From Macropodus opercularis (lineage: Eukaryota > Chordata > Actinopteri > Anabantiformes > Osphronemidae): a DNA stretch of 64,000 nucleotides. Both the position numbers and the translations under genes were made by a program. Shown piece after piece: positions 30,267 through 40,980 of the stretch. The notes beneath the pieces are model-generated. The model saw only the letters and a program-made list of their open reading frames with translations. It was not told the origin of the DNA and made no database searches. Location of the stretch: contig JAUCMP010000053.1 in the NCBI GenBank assembly GCA_030770545.1, positions 1-64,000 of the forward strand, in the 5' to 3' direction. Every line of letters begins with the position of its first letter. The first letter of the stretch is position 1.

Positions 30267-33200
30267 AGATAGATAGATAGATAGATCTTTATTTATCCCG
30301 CAGTGGGGAAATTCCGGTGTCCCAGCAGCAGTAGAGGGACAGTTGGAAAAAAAATTACAATAATTACAATAGATACAAAAAAAGTTTAAAAAATTATGTA
30401 CAAAAAAAAATATTTACATATCTCAACATAAAGTGCAAGTGAAAGAAGAAAGGTATCCTACATGGACACCGCACGGCACACATCACACTAAAAGAAACAT
30501 GCTTCCAGTCATGTTGATGTGTTGTTGTAAAGTCTTATTGCCGTGGGTACGAAGGACCTCCGGTAGCGCTCAGTCCTGCACTTCGGGTGCAGCAGTCTCG
30601 CGCTGTGCGAGCTGCGTTGGTCCTCCACGGTTTGGTGCAGGGGGTGGGAGGGGTTGGCCATGATGGACGACAGTTTCGCCTGCGTCCTTCTATTGGCCAC
30701 CACCTCGATGGACTCCAGTGGGCAGCCCAGGACAGAGCCAGCTTTCTTAACCAGTTTGTTCAGTCTCTTCCTGTCTCTGTCCGCGCTGCCGCCCGCCCAG
30801 CACACAACGCTGTAGAGGACTGCCGATGCCACTACCGTGTCGTAAACAGTCCGTAGGAGAGCCCTGCACACCCCAAAGGACCTCAGTCGCCTCAGCAGGT
30901 GGAGGCGACTCTGGCCCCTCCTGTACAGGGCATCAGAGTTGTCAGTCCAGTCCAGGTTTTTGTTGAGGTGGACACCCAGATATTTGTAGGTGTCCACCAT
31001 CTCGATCCCAGAACCCCTTATGCAAACCGGCAGCGGTGGTGCTGGTTTCCGCCGGAAGTCAATCACCAGCTCCTTCGTTTTACTGGTGTTCAGAACCAGG
31101 TGGTTATCTTCACACCAGTCTACAAAGTCGGTGATGACCCCCCTGTACTCCAGCTCGTTCCCCCCAGATACACATCCAACAATCGCAGTGTCGTCCGAGA
31201 ACTTCTGCAGGTGGCATTTGCTGGAGTTGTACCTGAAGTCCGCTGTGTACAGGGTGAACAGGAAGGGCGAGAGCACCGTCCCCTGGGGGGCCCCCGTGCT
31301 GCAGAGGACCACGTCAGAAACACAGTTGCGCAGCCTCACAAACTGTGGTCTGTCTGTGAGGTAGTTGATGGACCAAGCCGCCAGGTGTTGGTCCACGCCT
31401 GCAACCTCCAGCTTCCCCCTCAACAGTGCTGGCTGAATGGTGTTGAAAGCACTGGAGAAGTCAAAGAACATGACCCTCACAGTGCTCCCGGGGGACTCCA
31501 GGTGAGATAGTGCCCGATGCTGCAGGTAGATGACGGCATCATCCACCCCGATGCCCGTCTGGTAGGCAAACTGCAGCGGGTCCAGCGCCGAGCTCACCTG
31601 GGTGCGGAGGTTGCTGAGGACAATCCTCTCCATGGTCTTCATCAGGTGAGAGGTCAGGGCCACGGGTCTGTAGTGGTTCGGCTCCCTGGGATGTGGTATC
31701 TTTGGAACCGGAACCACACACGACGTCTTCCACAGAGCCGGGACCCTCTCTAGGCTCAGACTCAGGTTGAACAGGTACAGGACCACCTCACTGAGCTGGT
31801 CAGCACACTCCCTGAGGAGCCTGGAGCTGATGTTGTCTGGGCCTGTGGCCTTCCTGGCCTTGTTCTTCCTTAGCTCTCTCCTGACTTGGTCCAGAGAGAG
31901 GCAGAGGGGGGTGGGTGGTGACTGGTCCGAAGCTGTGGCCTGAGCGGGGTCCTCAGTGGGAGGGGGGGCAGAGTAGTCACCAGGTGGATGAGGTGTGAAC
32001 AGCTGCAGCTGGCGAGAGTCAATTGTAGCGGAGAGGTGTGAAGACGGGGGGAGGTTTGACTGGGCTGGTGAGCCAGCAGAGTCGAATCTGTTAAAAAACA
32101 GATTCAGTTCGTTTGCCCAGGCCCGGTCTCCTTCAACCTGTTGACCAGCCCCCCTTTGTCCATGGCCTGAGATCTGGCTCAGTCCCCTCCATACCTCTCG
32201 CAGGTTGCTCTGCTCCATGTGCTGTTCCAGCTTTCTTCTGTAGCTGTCCTTGCCCCTCCTGATCCCATACTTCAGCTCCCGCTGGACTCTTTTCAGCTCC
32301 TCCTTATCTCCAGAGAAGAAAGTCCGCTTCTTCTCATTCAGGAGGGCTTTCAGTTCAGGGGTCACCCAGGGCTTGTTGTTGGGAAAACACCGTATTGTCC
32401 TGGTTGGCACGATGTTTTCCACACAGAAGTTAATGTAGTCCGTGACACAGTCTGTGAGACTATCGATGTCCTCCCCGTGAGGACTGCAGAGAGTGTCCCA
32501 GTCCGTGGTGTGGAAGCAGTCCCTTAACCGCTCACCTGCCTCCTCTGACCAGATCTTCACCACTTTCACCTGTGGTGGCTGCTTTTTCACCACAGGAGTA
32601 TAGACAGGAAGCAGGCGGACCAGGTTATGGTCGGAGCGGCCCAAGGGGGGGAGGGGGGAGGGGGGAGGGGGGCGGCGGTGTATGCATTCTTAACATTAGC
32701 ATACAGAAGGTCCAGGGTTTTGTTTTCCCTGGTGTGGCAGTTCACATACTGGTTGAAGTGGGGGAGGGTGGCAGAGAGGGGGGCAGCGGCATGATTCACG
32801 TCCCCAGAGATGAGAATCAGGGCCTGCGGGTGTTGTGTCTGCAGCCGGGACACGGAGCTGTGCACGCGCTCACATGCAGCAGTAGCGTCGGCCGACGGCG
32901 GGATGTACACAGTGAGCACGATCACCTGTGAAAACTCCCGCGGGATGTAGTACGGCCGAACCCTGACTACTAGCAGCTCAACGTCTCTGCTACAGTGCTG
33001 TTCCGTAACAGTGATGTGTCCGGGGTTACACCACCTGTTGTTTATAAACACCGCCAGCCCGCCTCCCTTCTTTTTACCGCTCTCCGCTGCGTTCCGGTCC
33101 GCACGAACCAGCGTGAAACCGTCCAGGGAAACCACAGAGTCCGGTGTGTCCTGGTTTAGCCATGACTCGGTGAAACACAGCAGGCTGCTCTCCCTGTACT

Positions 33201-33683
33201 CCCGCTGCAGCCTCATGAGCGCCGTTAGCTCGTCCATCTTGTTGGAGAGAGAGCGGACGTTCCCCATGATAACCGAGGGTAGACATGGTTTGTACCTCCG
33301 CTTCCTCTCCCGACGCTTTACTCCAGCTCTACAGCCACGTCTTTTCCTCCGCAGCTTTGGAAACGCAGACAAATCCGGCTTCCTCGTGTGGAGAAGCTCA
33401 ACGCGGCTAAGAGCTAACAGCTGATCCCGGGTGTAAACAATGAAGCCGCCGTGAATGTTTCCCGCGGCCGTCTGAAACAGTTGGCACCACAATGCAAAGG
33501 CTAGTGCAAAAACTAAAAAGTTTGTACCCTTAGATGCACAACTCCTTAGGGGATTGAGGTAGCCAATGAAAAATAAAACAAAATAGAAAAAAGTGTCCAA
33601 AAACAAGAGAAATAGTGAGGAAAGAGAGAGAGCTGCTGAGACGCGCTGCCACTCACGCAGCGCCATCTTGGAAAAAAAAATAA
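30267..33683 (-). mobile_element. CR1/L2-like LINE, nearly full length
   Basis: A minus-strand LINE in the U2-U1 spacer. On the minus strand the 5' end has CCAAGATGGCGCTG and the 3' end has a GGGATAAATAAAG tail followed by (ATCT)n. One APE-endonuclease plus reverse transcriptase ORF is split by a frameshift. The left flank keeps GCAATGCAT and the right flank ATGGGACAAG of the spacer, so little or no target duplication is seen. The clade (CR1/L2/Rex1 group) is judged from motifs and the tail only. Confidence 0.85.
30509..33666 (-). pseudogene. LINE endonuclease-reverse transcriptase, one frameshift
   Basis: It starts at the ATG of AAGATGGCGCTG (33666). A hydrophobic N-terminal stretch is followed by a basic region, then the APE endonuclease (GNVRSLSNKMDEL, FTESWLN, SGDVNHA). 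The frame shifts in a C/G-rich run at about 32642-32676, just before GRSDHN, the last endonuclease motif. The remaining frame holds the reverse transcriptase: RPVALTSHLMK, FDFSSAFNTIQ, GAPQGTVLSPFLF and the catalytic FSDD near 31190. It ends at 30509. With a single lesion in a homopolymer-like tract, this is a young copy or a sequencing slip. Confidence 0.85.
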
Positions 33684-33882
33684 ATGGGACAAGTTTGCTC
33701 CCCTTTGGGAGAAAACAACAAGACAGAGAAAGAACAGCGACTAACGTTCGCCAGCCTTTACTGAAAAGTACAACTGGTGCAGACCGGTAGGCTCCGCAAA
33801 GCTGCCTTCTTCCCACTGTCAGCACCGTCAGTGAGCGTGGTTAGTCCCGGAGAGAGCTCCCTGAGTGCGAGCGGAGCAAGTC

Positions 33883-34046
33883 ATACTTACCTGGCAGGGG
33901 AGATACCATGATCAAGAAGGTGGTACACCCAGGGCGAGGCTCAGCCATTGCACACCGGCTGTCTGACCCCTGCGAATTCCCCAAATGCGGGAATCTCGAC
34001 TGCATAATTTGTGGTAGTGGGGGACTGCGTTCGCGCTCTCCCCTCG
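33883..34046 (+). ncRNA. RNU1: U1 small nuclear RNA gene, type II
   Basis: One substitution (GGTACACCC in stem-loop I). A LINE inserted about 200 bp upstream splits its candidate distal enhancer, so expression may be reduced even though the RNA is intact. Confidence 0.94.
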
Positions 34047-34474
34047 TCAGCTGTCAAAGACAAAAGCCTAGTCGTGAGCCACTGTGATTGCACAGAGCCT
34101 ATCGGGCGCATGGCTCCGGGCAAGGGGAGGGGCCTAGCAAGCGGCGATAGCTGGGCCTCCGTGACGGCTGTGGCTGGGAAGACGAGGGGCCTCTGCTTCG
34201 CTTTGAGGCCCGGGCCATCTTCGCTCCGGTTTCTCTTCATAACGCACAAGTCTTTCGCCTTTTACTAAAGATTTCCGTGGAGAGGAACTCAAACGGGTTG
34301 AGTCAATTTTTGCTGGGCTTTGCCCCTCGGCAGAGCCGCCAGAGTTTTGTGAAAGTAACAGAGAAATACACCGGCGTCGAGAGACGACCCCTCCCAAGTC
34401 TTTCTCGTGGCCTCGCGTTTTGTGCACGCAGAGCTGCAGAGTGTCCTGCCTGTGTCACTTTATATGCGTGAGTG

Positions 34475-34568
34475 TCAATCAATCAATCAATCAAACTTTA
34501 TTTATAGAGCGCCACATCCCAACACAGAGTTGTCCAAGGCGCTTAACAGACAATAACACCAATAATAA
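34475..34568 (-). repeat. Retroposon 3' tail with (TCAA)n in type II spacer
   Basis: Same insertion as at 22267, carried by array duplication. It reads AACACAGAG where that copy reads AACAAAGAG. Confidence 0.6.
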
Positions 34569-34802
34569 ACAATATTAAAACAGATAGGCATACAAGCCTA
34601 TCTGTGTGAGTGTGTTTGTGGTTCGATGCTTTGAAACGCATGCGTTGCCATGTGTGGGTGTAACTTCATGTAAAACTTCATGTAAACAATATTAAAACAG
34701 ATAGGCATACAAGCCTATCTGTGTGAGTGTGTTTGTGGTTCGATGCTTTGAAACGCATGCGTTGCCATGTGTGGGTGTAACGTCATGTACGCGCGTCAGC
34801 AC
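34569..34802 (+). repeat. 117-bp minisatellite, two copies
   Basis: Two copies, the usual number for type II units. Confidence 0.85.
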
Positions 34803-34988
34803 AGGCCCTGACGCTCAGCGGGCCTGCAGTGGATCGTCATGTGGAAGATCTGGGGGCGTGCAAGGAGAGCCTGGCTGTGGGCGGTGCTAAGCAGACGGCG
34901 CTTTCTCGCTGCCAGTTCAACACACTGCACCGCGACCAGCGAGGGGCGCTCAAAAGAGGCGGCCTCTGGCATCACGAGCATGCAGGTC

Positions 34989-35176
34989 ATCGCTTCTTGG
35001 CCTTTTGGCTAAGATCAAGTGTAGTATCTGTTCTTATCAGTTTAATATCTGATACGTCCCCTACCCGGGGACCATCTATTAAATTGCTTTTTGGAGCAGG
35101 GAGGTGGAACAGGGGCCTGCTCCGTCCACTCCACGCATCGACCTGGTATTGCAGCGCTTCTGGGAACGGTGCACCC
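34989..35176 (+). ncRNA. RNU2: U2 snRNA gene, divergent copy
   Basis: Full length with changes at TTCTTGG (nt 10), CCATCTATT and GGGGCCTGC. This is above the usual number of differences for the array. Confidence 0.93.
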
Positions 35177-35482
35177 CCACACTCTGTGTTCAACGCCAAG
35201 CCATTGTCATTGCGCTCCGCTCTGTCGGGCTCACCTTCTGTCCAGCCTATGGGATTTCCTGTGGGAAAAGGCAGCAATGCATGATGGGACAAGTTTGCTC
35301 CCCTTTGGGAGAAAACAACAAGACAGAGAAAGAACAGCGACTAACGTTCGCCAGCCTTTACTGAAAAGTACAACTGGTGCAGACCGGTAGGCTCCGCAAA
35401 GCTGCCTTCTTCCCACTGTCAGCACCGTCAGTGAGCGTGGTTAGTCCCGGAGAGAGCTCCCTGAGTGCGAGCGGAGCAAGTC

Positions 35483-35646
35483 ATACTTACCTGGCAGGGG
35501 AGATACCATGATCAAGAAGGTGGTTTACCCAGGGCGAGGCTCAGCCATTGCACACCGGCTGTCTGACCCCTGCGAATTCCCCAAATGCGGGAATCTCGAC
35601 TGCATAATTTGTGGTAGTGGGGGACTGCGTTCGCGCTCTCCCCTCC
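35483..35646 (+). ncRNA. RNU1: U1 small nuclear RNA gene, type II
   Basis: It has GGTTTACCC in stem-loop I, and the last base region reads CCCCTCC instead of CCCCTCG. Other binding sites are intact. Confidence 0.94.
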
Positions 35647-36074
35647 TCAGCTGTCAAAGACAAAAGCCTAGTCGTGAGCCACTGTGATTGCACAGAGCCT
35701 ATCGGGCGCATGGCTCCGGGCAAGGGGAGGGGCCTAGCAAGCGGCGATAGCTGGGCCTCCGTGACGGCTGTGGCTGGGAAGACGAGGGGCCTCTGCTTCG
35801 CTTTGAGGCCCGGGCCATCTTCGCTCCGGTTTCTCTTCATAACGCACAAGTCTTTCGCCTTTTACTAAAGATTTCCGTGGAGAGGAACTCAAACGGGTTG
35901 AGTCAATTTTTGCTGGGCTTTGCCCCTCGGCAGAGCCGCCAGAGTTTTGTGAAAGTAACAGAGAAATACACAGGCGTCGAGAGACGACCCCTCCCAAGTC
36001 TTTCTCGTGGCCTCGCGTTTTGTGCACGCAGAGCTGCAGAGTGTCCTGCCTGTGTCACTTTATATGCGTGAGTG

Positions 36075-36172
36075 TCAATCAATCAATCAATCAATCAAAC
36101 TTTATTTATAGAGCGCCACATCCCAACACAGAGTTGTCCAAGGCGCTTAACAGACAATAACACCAATAATAA
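36075..36172 (-). repeat. Retroposon 3' tail with (TCAA)n in type II spacer
   Basis: Same insertion with one extra TCAA repeat. Confidence 0.6.
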
Positions 36173-36523
36173 ACAATATTAAAACAGATAGGCATACAAG
36201 CCTATCTGTGTGAGTGTGTTTGTGGTTCGATGCTTTGAAACGCATGCGTTGCCATGTGTGGGTGTAACTTCATGTAAAACTTCATGTAAACAATATTAAA
36301 ACAGATAGGCATACAAGCCTATCTGTGTGAGTGTGTTTGTGGTTCGATGCTTTGAAACGCATGCGTTGCCATGTGTGGGTGTAACTTCATGTAAAACTTC
36401 ATGTAAACAATATTAAAACAGATAGGCATACAAGCCTATCTGTGTGAGTGTGTTTGTGGTTCGATGCTTTGAAACGCATGCGTTGCCATGTGTGGGTGTA
36501 ACGTCATGTACGCGCGTCAGCAC
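36173..36523 (+). repeat. 117-bp minisatellite, three copies
   Basis: Repeat starts at 36173, 36290 and 36407. The extra copy accounts for most of the 121-bp excess length of this unit. Confidence 0.88.
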
Positions 36524-36709
36524 AGGCCCTGACGCTCAGCGGGCCTGCAGTGGATCGTCATGTGGAAGATCTGGGGGCGTGCAAGGAGAGCACGGCTGTG
36601 GGCGGTGCTAAGCAGACGGCGCTTTCTCACTGCCAGTTCAACACACTGCACTGCGACCAGCGAGGGGCGCTCAAAAGAGGCGGCCTCTGGCATCACGAGC
36701 ATGCAGGTC

Positions 36710-36897
36710 ATCGCTTCTCGGCCTTTTGGCTAAGATCAAGTGTAGTATCTGTTCTTATCAGTTTAATATCTGATACGTCCCCTACCCGGGGACCATATAA
36801 TAAATTGCTTTTTGGAGCAGGGAGGTGGAACAGGGGCTTGCTCCGTCCACTCCACGCATCGACCTGGTATTGCAGCGCTTCTGGGAACGGTGCACCC
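36710..36897 (+). ncRNA. RNU2: U2 small nuclear RNA gene
   Basis: One substitution (CATATAATAAAT just before the Sm region). Three tandem copies of the 117-bp minisatellite lie upstream. Confidence 0.94.
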
Positions 36898-37203
36898 CCA
36901 CACTCTGTGTTCAACGCCAAGCCATTGTCATTGCGCTCCGCTCTGTCGGGCTCACCTTCTGTCCAGCCTATGGGATTTCCTGTGGGAAAAGGCAGCAATG
37001 CATGATGGGACAAGTTTGCTCCCCTTTGGGAGAAAACAACAAGACAGAGAAAGAACAGCGACTAACGTTCGCCAGCCTTTACTGAAAAGTACAACTGGTG
37101 CAGACCGGTAGGCTCCGCAAAGCTGCCTTCTTCCCACTGTCAGCACCGTCAGTGAGCGGGGTTAGTCCCGGAGAGACCTCCCTGAGTGCGAGCGGAGCAA
37201 GTC

Positions 37204-37367
37204 ATACTTACCTGGCAGGGGAGATACCATGACCAAGAAGGTGGTTCACCCAGGGCGAGGCTCAGCCATTGCACACCGGCTGTCTGACCCCCGCGAATTC
37301 CCCAAATGCGGGAATCTCGACTGCATAATTTGTGGTAGTGGGGGACTGCGTTCGCGCTCTCCCCTCG
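37204..37367 (+). ncRNA. RNU1: U1 snRNA gene, loop-I variant
   Basis: U-to-C at nt 30 puts GACCAAG in the stem-loop I loop that U1-70K binds. A second change gives GACCCCCGCG. The upstream flank is also altered (AGAGACCTCC). This may be a poorly functional copy. Confidence 0.92.
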
Positions 37368-37795
37368 TCAGCTGTCAAAGACAAAAGCCTAGTCGTGAGC
37401 CACTCTGATTGCACAGAGCCTATCGGGCGCATGGCTCCGGGCAAGGGGAGGGGCCTAGCAAGCGGCGATAGCTGGGCCTCCGTGACGGCTGTGGCTGGGA
37501 AGACGAGGGGCCTCTGCTTCGCTTTGAGGCCCGGGCCATCTTCGCTCCGGTTTCTCTTCATAACGCACAAGTCTTTCGCCTTTTACTAAAGATTTCCGTG
37601 GAGAGAAACTCAAACGGGTTGAGTCAATTTTTGCTGGGCTTTGCCCCTCGGCAGAGCCGCCAGAGTTTTGTGAAAGTAACAGAGAAATACACCGGCGTCG
37701 AGAGACGACCCCACCCAAGTCTTTCTCGTGGCCTCGCGTTTTGTGCACGCAGAGCTGCAGAGTGTCCTGCCTGTGTCACTTTATATGCGTGAGTG

Positions 37796-37889
37796 TCAAT
37801 CAATCAATCAATCAAACTTTATTTATAGAGCGCCACATCCCAACACAGAGTTGTCCAAGGCGCTTAACAGACAATAACACCAATAATAA
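37796..37889 (-). repeat. Retroposon 3' tail with (TCAA)n in type II spacer
   Basis: Same insertion, with the repeat number of the unit at 33883. Confidence 0.6.
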
Positions 37890-38123
37890 ACAATATTAAA
37901 ACAGATAGGCATACAAGCCTATCTGTGTGAGTGTGTTTGTGGTTCGATGCTTTGAAACGCATGCGTTGCCATGTGTGGGTGTAACTTCATGTAAAACTTC
38001 ATGTAAACAATATTAAAACAGATAGGCATACAAGCCTATCTGTGTGAGTGTGTTTGTGGTTCGATGCTTTGAAACGCATGCGTTGCCATGTGTGGGTGTA
38101 ACGTCATGTACGCGCGTCAGCAC
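37890..38123 (+). repeat. 117-bp minisatellite, two copies
   Basis: Two copies upstream of the U2 at 38310. Confidence 0.85.
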
Positions 38124-38309
38124 AGGCCCTGACGCTCAGCGGGCCTGCAGTGGATCGTCATGTGGAAGATCTGGGGGCGTGCAAGGAGAGCACGGCTGTG
38201 GGCGGTGCTAAGCAGACGGCGCTTTCTCGCTGCCAGTTCAACACACTGCACCGCGACCAGCGAGGGGCGCCCAAAAGAGGCGGCCTCTGGCATCACGAGC
38301 ATGCAGGTC

Positions 38310-38497
38310 ATCGCTTCTCGGCCTTTTGGCTAAGATCAAGTGTAGTATCTGTTCTAATCAGTTTAATATCTGATACGTCCCCTACCCGGGGACCATCTAT
38401 TAAATTGCTTTTTTGAGCAGGGAGGTGGAACAGGGGCTTGCTCCGTCCACTCCACGCATCGACCTGGTATTGCAGCGCTTCTGGGAACGGTGCACCC
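38310..38497 (+). ncRNA. RNU2: U2 snRNA gene, divergent copy
   Basis: Changes at GTTCTAATCAG (nt 47), CCATCTATT and GCTTTTTTGAG. The last breaks the GG that follows the Sm uridine run. Confidence 0.92.
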
Positions 38498-38803
38498 CCA
38501 CACTTTGTGTTCAACGCCAAGCCATTGTCATTGCGCTCCGCTCTGTCGGGCTCACCTTCTGTCCAGCCTATGGGATTTCCTGTGGGAAAAGGCAGCAATG
38601 CATGATGGGACAAGTTTGCTCCCCTTTGGGAGAAAACAACAAGACAGAGAAAGAACAGCGACTAACGTTCGCCAGCCTTTACTGAAAAGTACAACTGGTG
38701 CAGACCGGTAGGCTCCGCAAAGCTGCCTTCTTCCCACTGTCAGCACCGTCAGTGAGCGTGGTTAGTCCCGGAGAGAGCTCCCTGAGTGCGAGCGGAGCAA
38801 GTC

Positions 38804-38967
38804 ATACTTACCTGGCAGGGGAGATACCATCATCAAGAAGGTGGTTCACCCAGGGCGAGGCTCAGCCATTGCACACCGGCTGTCTGACCCCTGCGAATTC
38901 CCCAAATGCGGGAATCTCGACTGCATAATTTGTGGTAGTGGGGGACTGCGTTCGCGCTCTCCCCTCC
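38804..38967 (+). ncRNA. RNU1: U1 snRNA gene, loop-I variant
   Basis: G-to-C at nt 28 (CCATCATC) alters the first base of the U1-70K loop. The 3' end has the CCCCTCC variant shared with the copies at 35483 and 40396. Confidence 0.92.
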
Positions 38968-39395
38968 TCAGCTGTCAAAGACAAAAGCCTAGTCGTGAGC
39001 CACTGTGATTGCACAGAGCCTATCGGGCGCATGGCTCCGGGCAAGGGGAGGGGCCTAGCAAGCGGCGATAGCTGGGCCTCCGTGACGGCTGTGGCTGGGA
39101 AGACGAGGGGCCTCTGCTTCGCTTTGAGGCCAGGGCCATCTTCGCTCCGGTTTCTCTTCATAACGCACAAGTCTTTCGCCTTTTACTAAAGATTTCCGTG
39201 GAGAGGAACTCAAACGGGTTGAGTCAATTTTTGCTGGGCTTTGCCCCTCGGCAGAGCCGCCAGAGTTTTGTGAAAGTAACAGAGAAATACACCGGCGTCG
39301 AGAGACGACCCCTCCCAAGTCTTTCTCGTGGCCTCGCGTTTTGTGCACGCAGAGCTGCAGAGTGTCCTGCCTGTGTCACTTTATATGCGTGAGTG

Positions 39396-39481
39396 TCAAT
39401 CAATCAAACTTTATTTATAGAGCGCCACATCCCAACACAGAGTTGTCCAAGGCGCTTAACAGACAATAACACCAATAATAA
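39396..39481 (-). repeat. Retroposon 3' tail with (TCAA)n in type II spacer
   Basis: Same insertion with two TCAA repeats fewer, explaining the 1,592-bp unit. Confidence 0.6.
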
Positions 39482-39715
39482 ACAATATTAAAACAGATAG
39501 GCATACAAGCCTATCTGTGTGAGTGTGTTTGTGGTTCGATGCTTTGAAACGCATGCGTTGCCATGTGTGGGTGTAACTTCATGTAAAACTTCATGTAAAC
39601 AATATTAAAACAGATAGGCATACAAGCCTATCTGTGTGAGTGTGTTTGTGGTTCGATGCTTTGAAACGCATGCGTTGCCATGTGTGGGTGTAACGTCATT
39701 TACGCGCGTCAGCAC
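39482..39715 (+). repeat. 117-bp minisatellite, two copies
   Basis: Two copies upstream of the U2 at 39902. Confidence 0.85.
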
Positions 39716-39901
39716 AGGCCCTGACGCTCAGCGGGCCTGCAGTGGATCGTCATGTGGAAGATCTGGGGGCGTGCAAGGAGAGCACGGCTGTGGGCGGTGC
39801 TAAGCAGACGGCGCTTTCTCGCTGCCAGTTCAACACACTGCACCGCGACCAGCGAGGGGCGCCCAAAAGAGGCGGCCTCTGGCATCACGAGCATGCAGGT
39901 C

Positions 39902-40089
39902 ATCGCTTCTCGGCCTTTTGGCTAAGATCAAGTGTAGTATCTGTTCTTATCAGTTTAATATCTGATACGTCCCCTACCCGGGGACCATATATTAAATTGC
40001 TTTTTGGAGCAGGGAGGTGGAACAGGGGCTTGCTCCGTCCACTCCACGCATCGACCTGGTATTGAAGCGCTTCTGGGAACGGTGCACCC
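39902..40089 (+). ncRNA. RNU2: U2 small nuclear RNA gene
   Basis: One substitution (TATTGAAGCGC in the stem IV region). Confidence 0.94.
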
Positions 40090-40395
40090 CCACACTCTGT
40101 GTTCAACGCCAAGCCATTGTCATTGCGCTCCGCTCTGTCGGGCTCACCTTCTGTCCAGCCTATGGGATTTCCTGTGGGAAAAGGCAGCAATGCATGATGG
40201 GACAAGTTTGCTCCCCTTTGGGAGAAAACAACAAGACAGAGAAAGAACAGCGACTAACGTTCGCCAGCCTTTACTGAAAAGTACAACTGGTGCAGACCGG
40301 TAGGCTCCGCAAAGCTGCCTTCTTCCCACTGTCAGCACCGTCAGTGAGCGTGGTTAGTCCCGGAGAGAGCTCCCTGAGTGCGAGCGGAGCAAGTC

Positions 40396-40559
40396 ATACT
40401 TACCTGGCGGGGGAGATACCATGATCAAGAAGGTGGTTCACCCAGGGCGAGGCTCAGCCATTGCACACCGGCTGTCTGACCCCTGCGAATTCCCCAAATG
40501 CGGGAATCTCGACTGCATAATTTGTGGTAGTGGGGGACTGCGTTCGCGCTCTCCCCTCC
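40396..40559 (+). ncRNA. RNU1: U1 snRNA gene next to the palindrome
   Basis: A-to-G at nt 14 (CTGGCGGGGG) and the CCCCTCC end. This is the last array gene before the palindrome. Its downstream spacer has an internal deletion near 40823 and breaks off at about 40924, so it has no partner U2. Confidence 0.92.
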
Positions 40560-40923
40560 TCAGCTGTCAAAGACAAAAGCCTAGTCGTGAGCCACTGTGA
40601 TTGCACAGAGCCTATCGGGCGCATGGCTCCGGGCAAGGGGAGGGGCCTAGCAAGCGGCGATAGCTGGGCCTCCGTGACGGCTGTGGCTGGGAAGACGAGG
40701 GGCCTCTGCTTCGCTTTGAGGCCCGGGCCATCTTCGCTCCGGTTTCTCTTCATAACGCACAAGTCTTTCGCCTTTTACTAAAGATTTCCGTGGAGAGGAA
40801 CTCAAACGGGTTGAGTCAATTTTTTTGTGAAAGTAACAGAGAAATACACCGGCGTCGAGAAACGACCCCTCCCAAGTCTTTCTCGTGGCCTCGCGTTTTG
40901 TGCACGCAGAGCTGCAGAGTGTC

Positions 40924-40980
40924 ATATGTATGTATGTGTGTATGTGTGTATGTGTGTAAGTAAGTAAGTAAGTAAGTACA
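40924..40980 (+). repeat. Microsatellite at left palindrome/array boundary
   Basis: A (TATG)n/(TGTG)n run, then (GTAA)n, directly after the broken array spacer. The right boundary has a different microsatellite. Confidence 0.8.

Larger units (their letters stand above)
15075..40924 (+). repeat. U1-U2 snRNA tandem array, type II block
   Basis: The second subfamily has units of 1,600 bp (U1 starts 33883, 35483, 37204, 38804, 40396) or a derivative. Its U1-U2 spacer carries a (TCAA)n retroposon tail and 2-3 copies of a 117-bp minisatellite. Its U2-U1 spacer reads 'cattgtcattgcgctccg' where type I reads 'cgttgtcaaagcgctgcg'. Length differences between units (1,600, 1,721, 1,592) are explained by minisatellite and (TCAA)n copy number. 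The unit at 15394 lacks most of the added spacer: it jumps from (TCAA)n straight to the U2 proximal promoter. The next U2-U1 spacer upstream (15075-15393) has a private 13-bp insertion. Confidence 0.9.

Noticed and set aside
36173..36523. CRISPR-like regular repeats
   Set aside because: The 117-bp repeats are direct, adjacent and without unique spacers, and the genome is eukaryotic.
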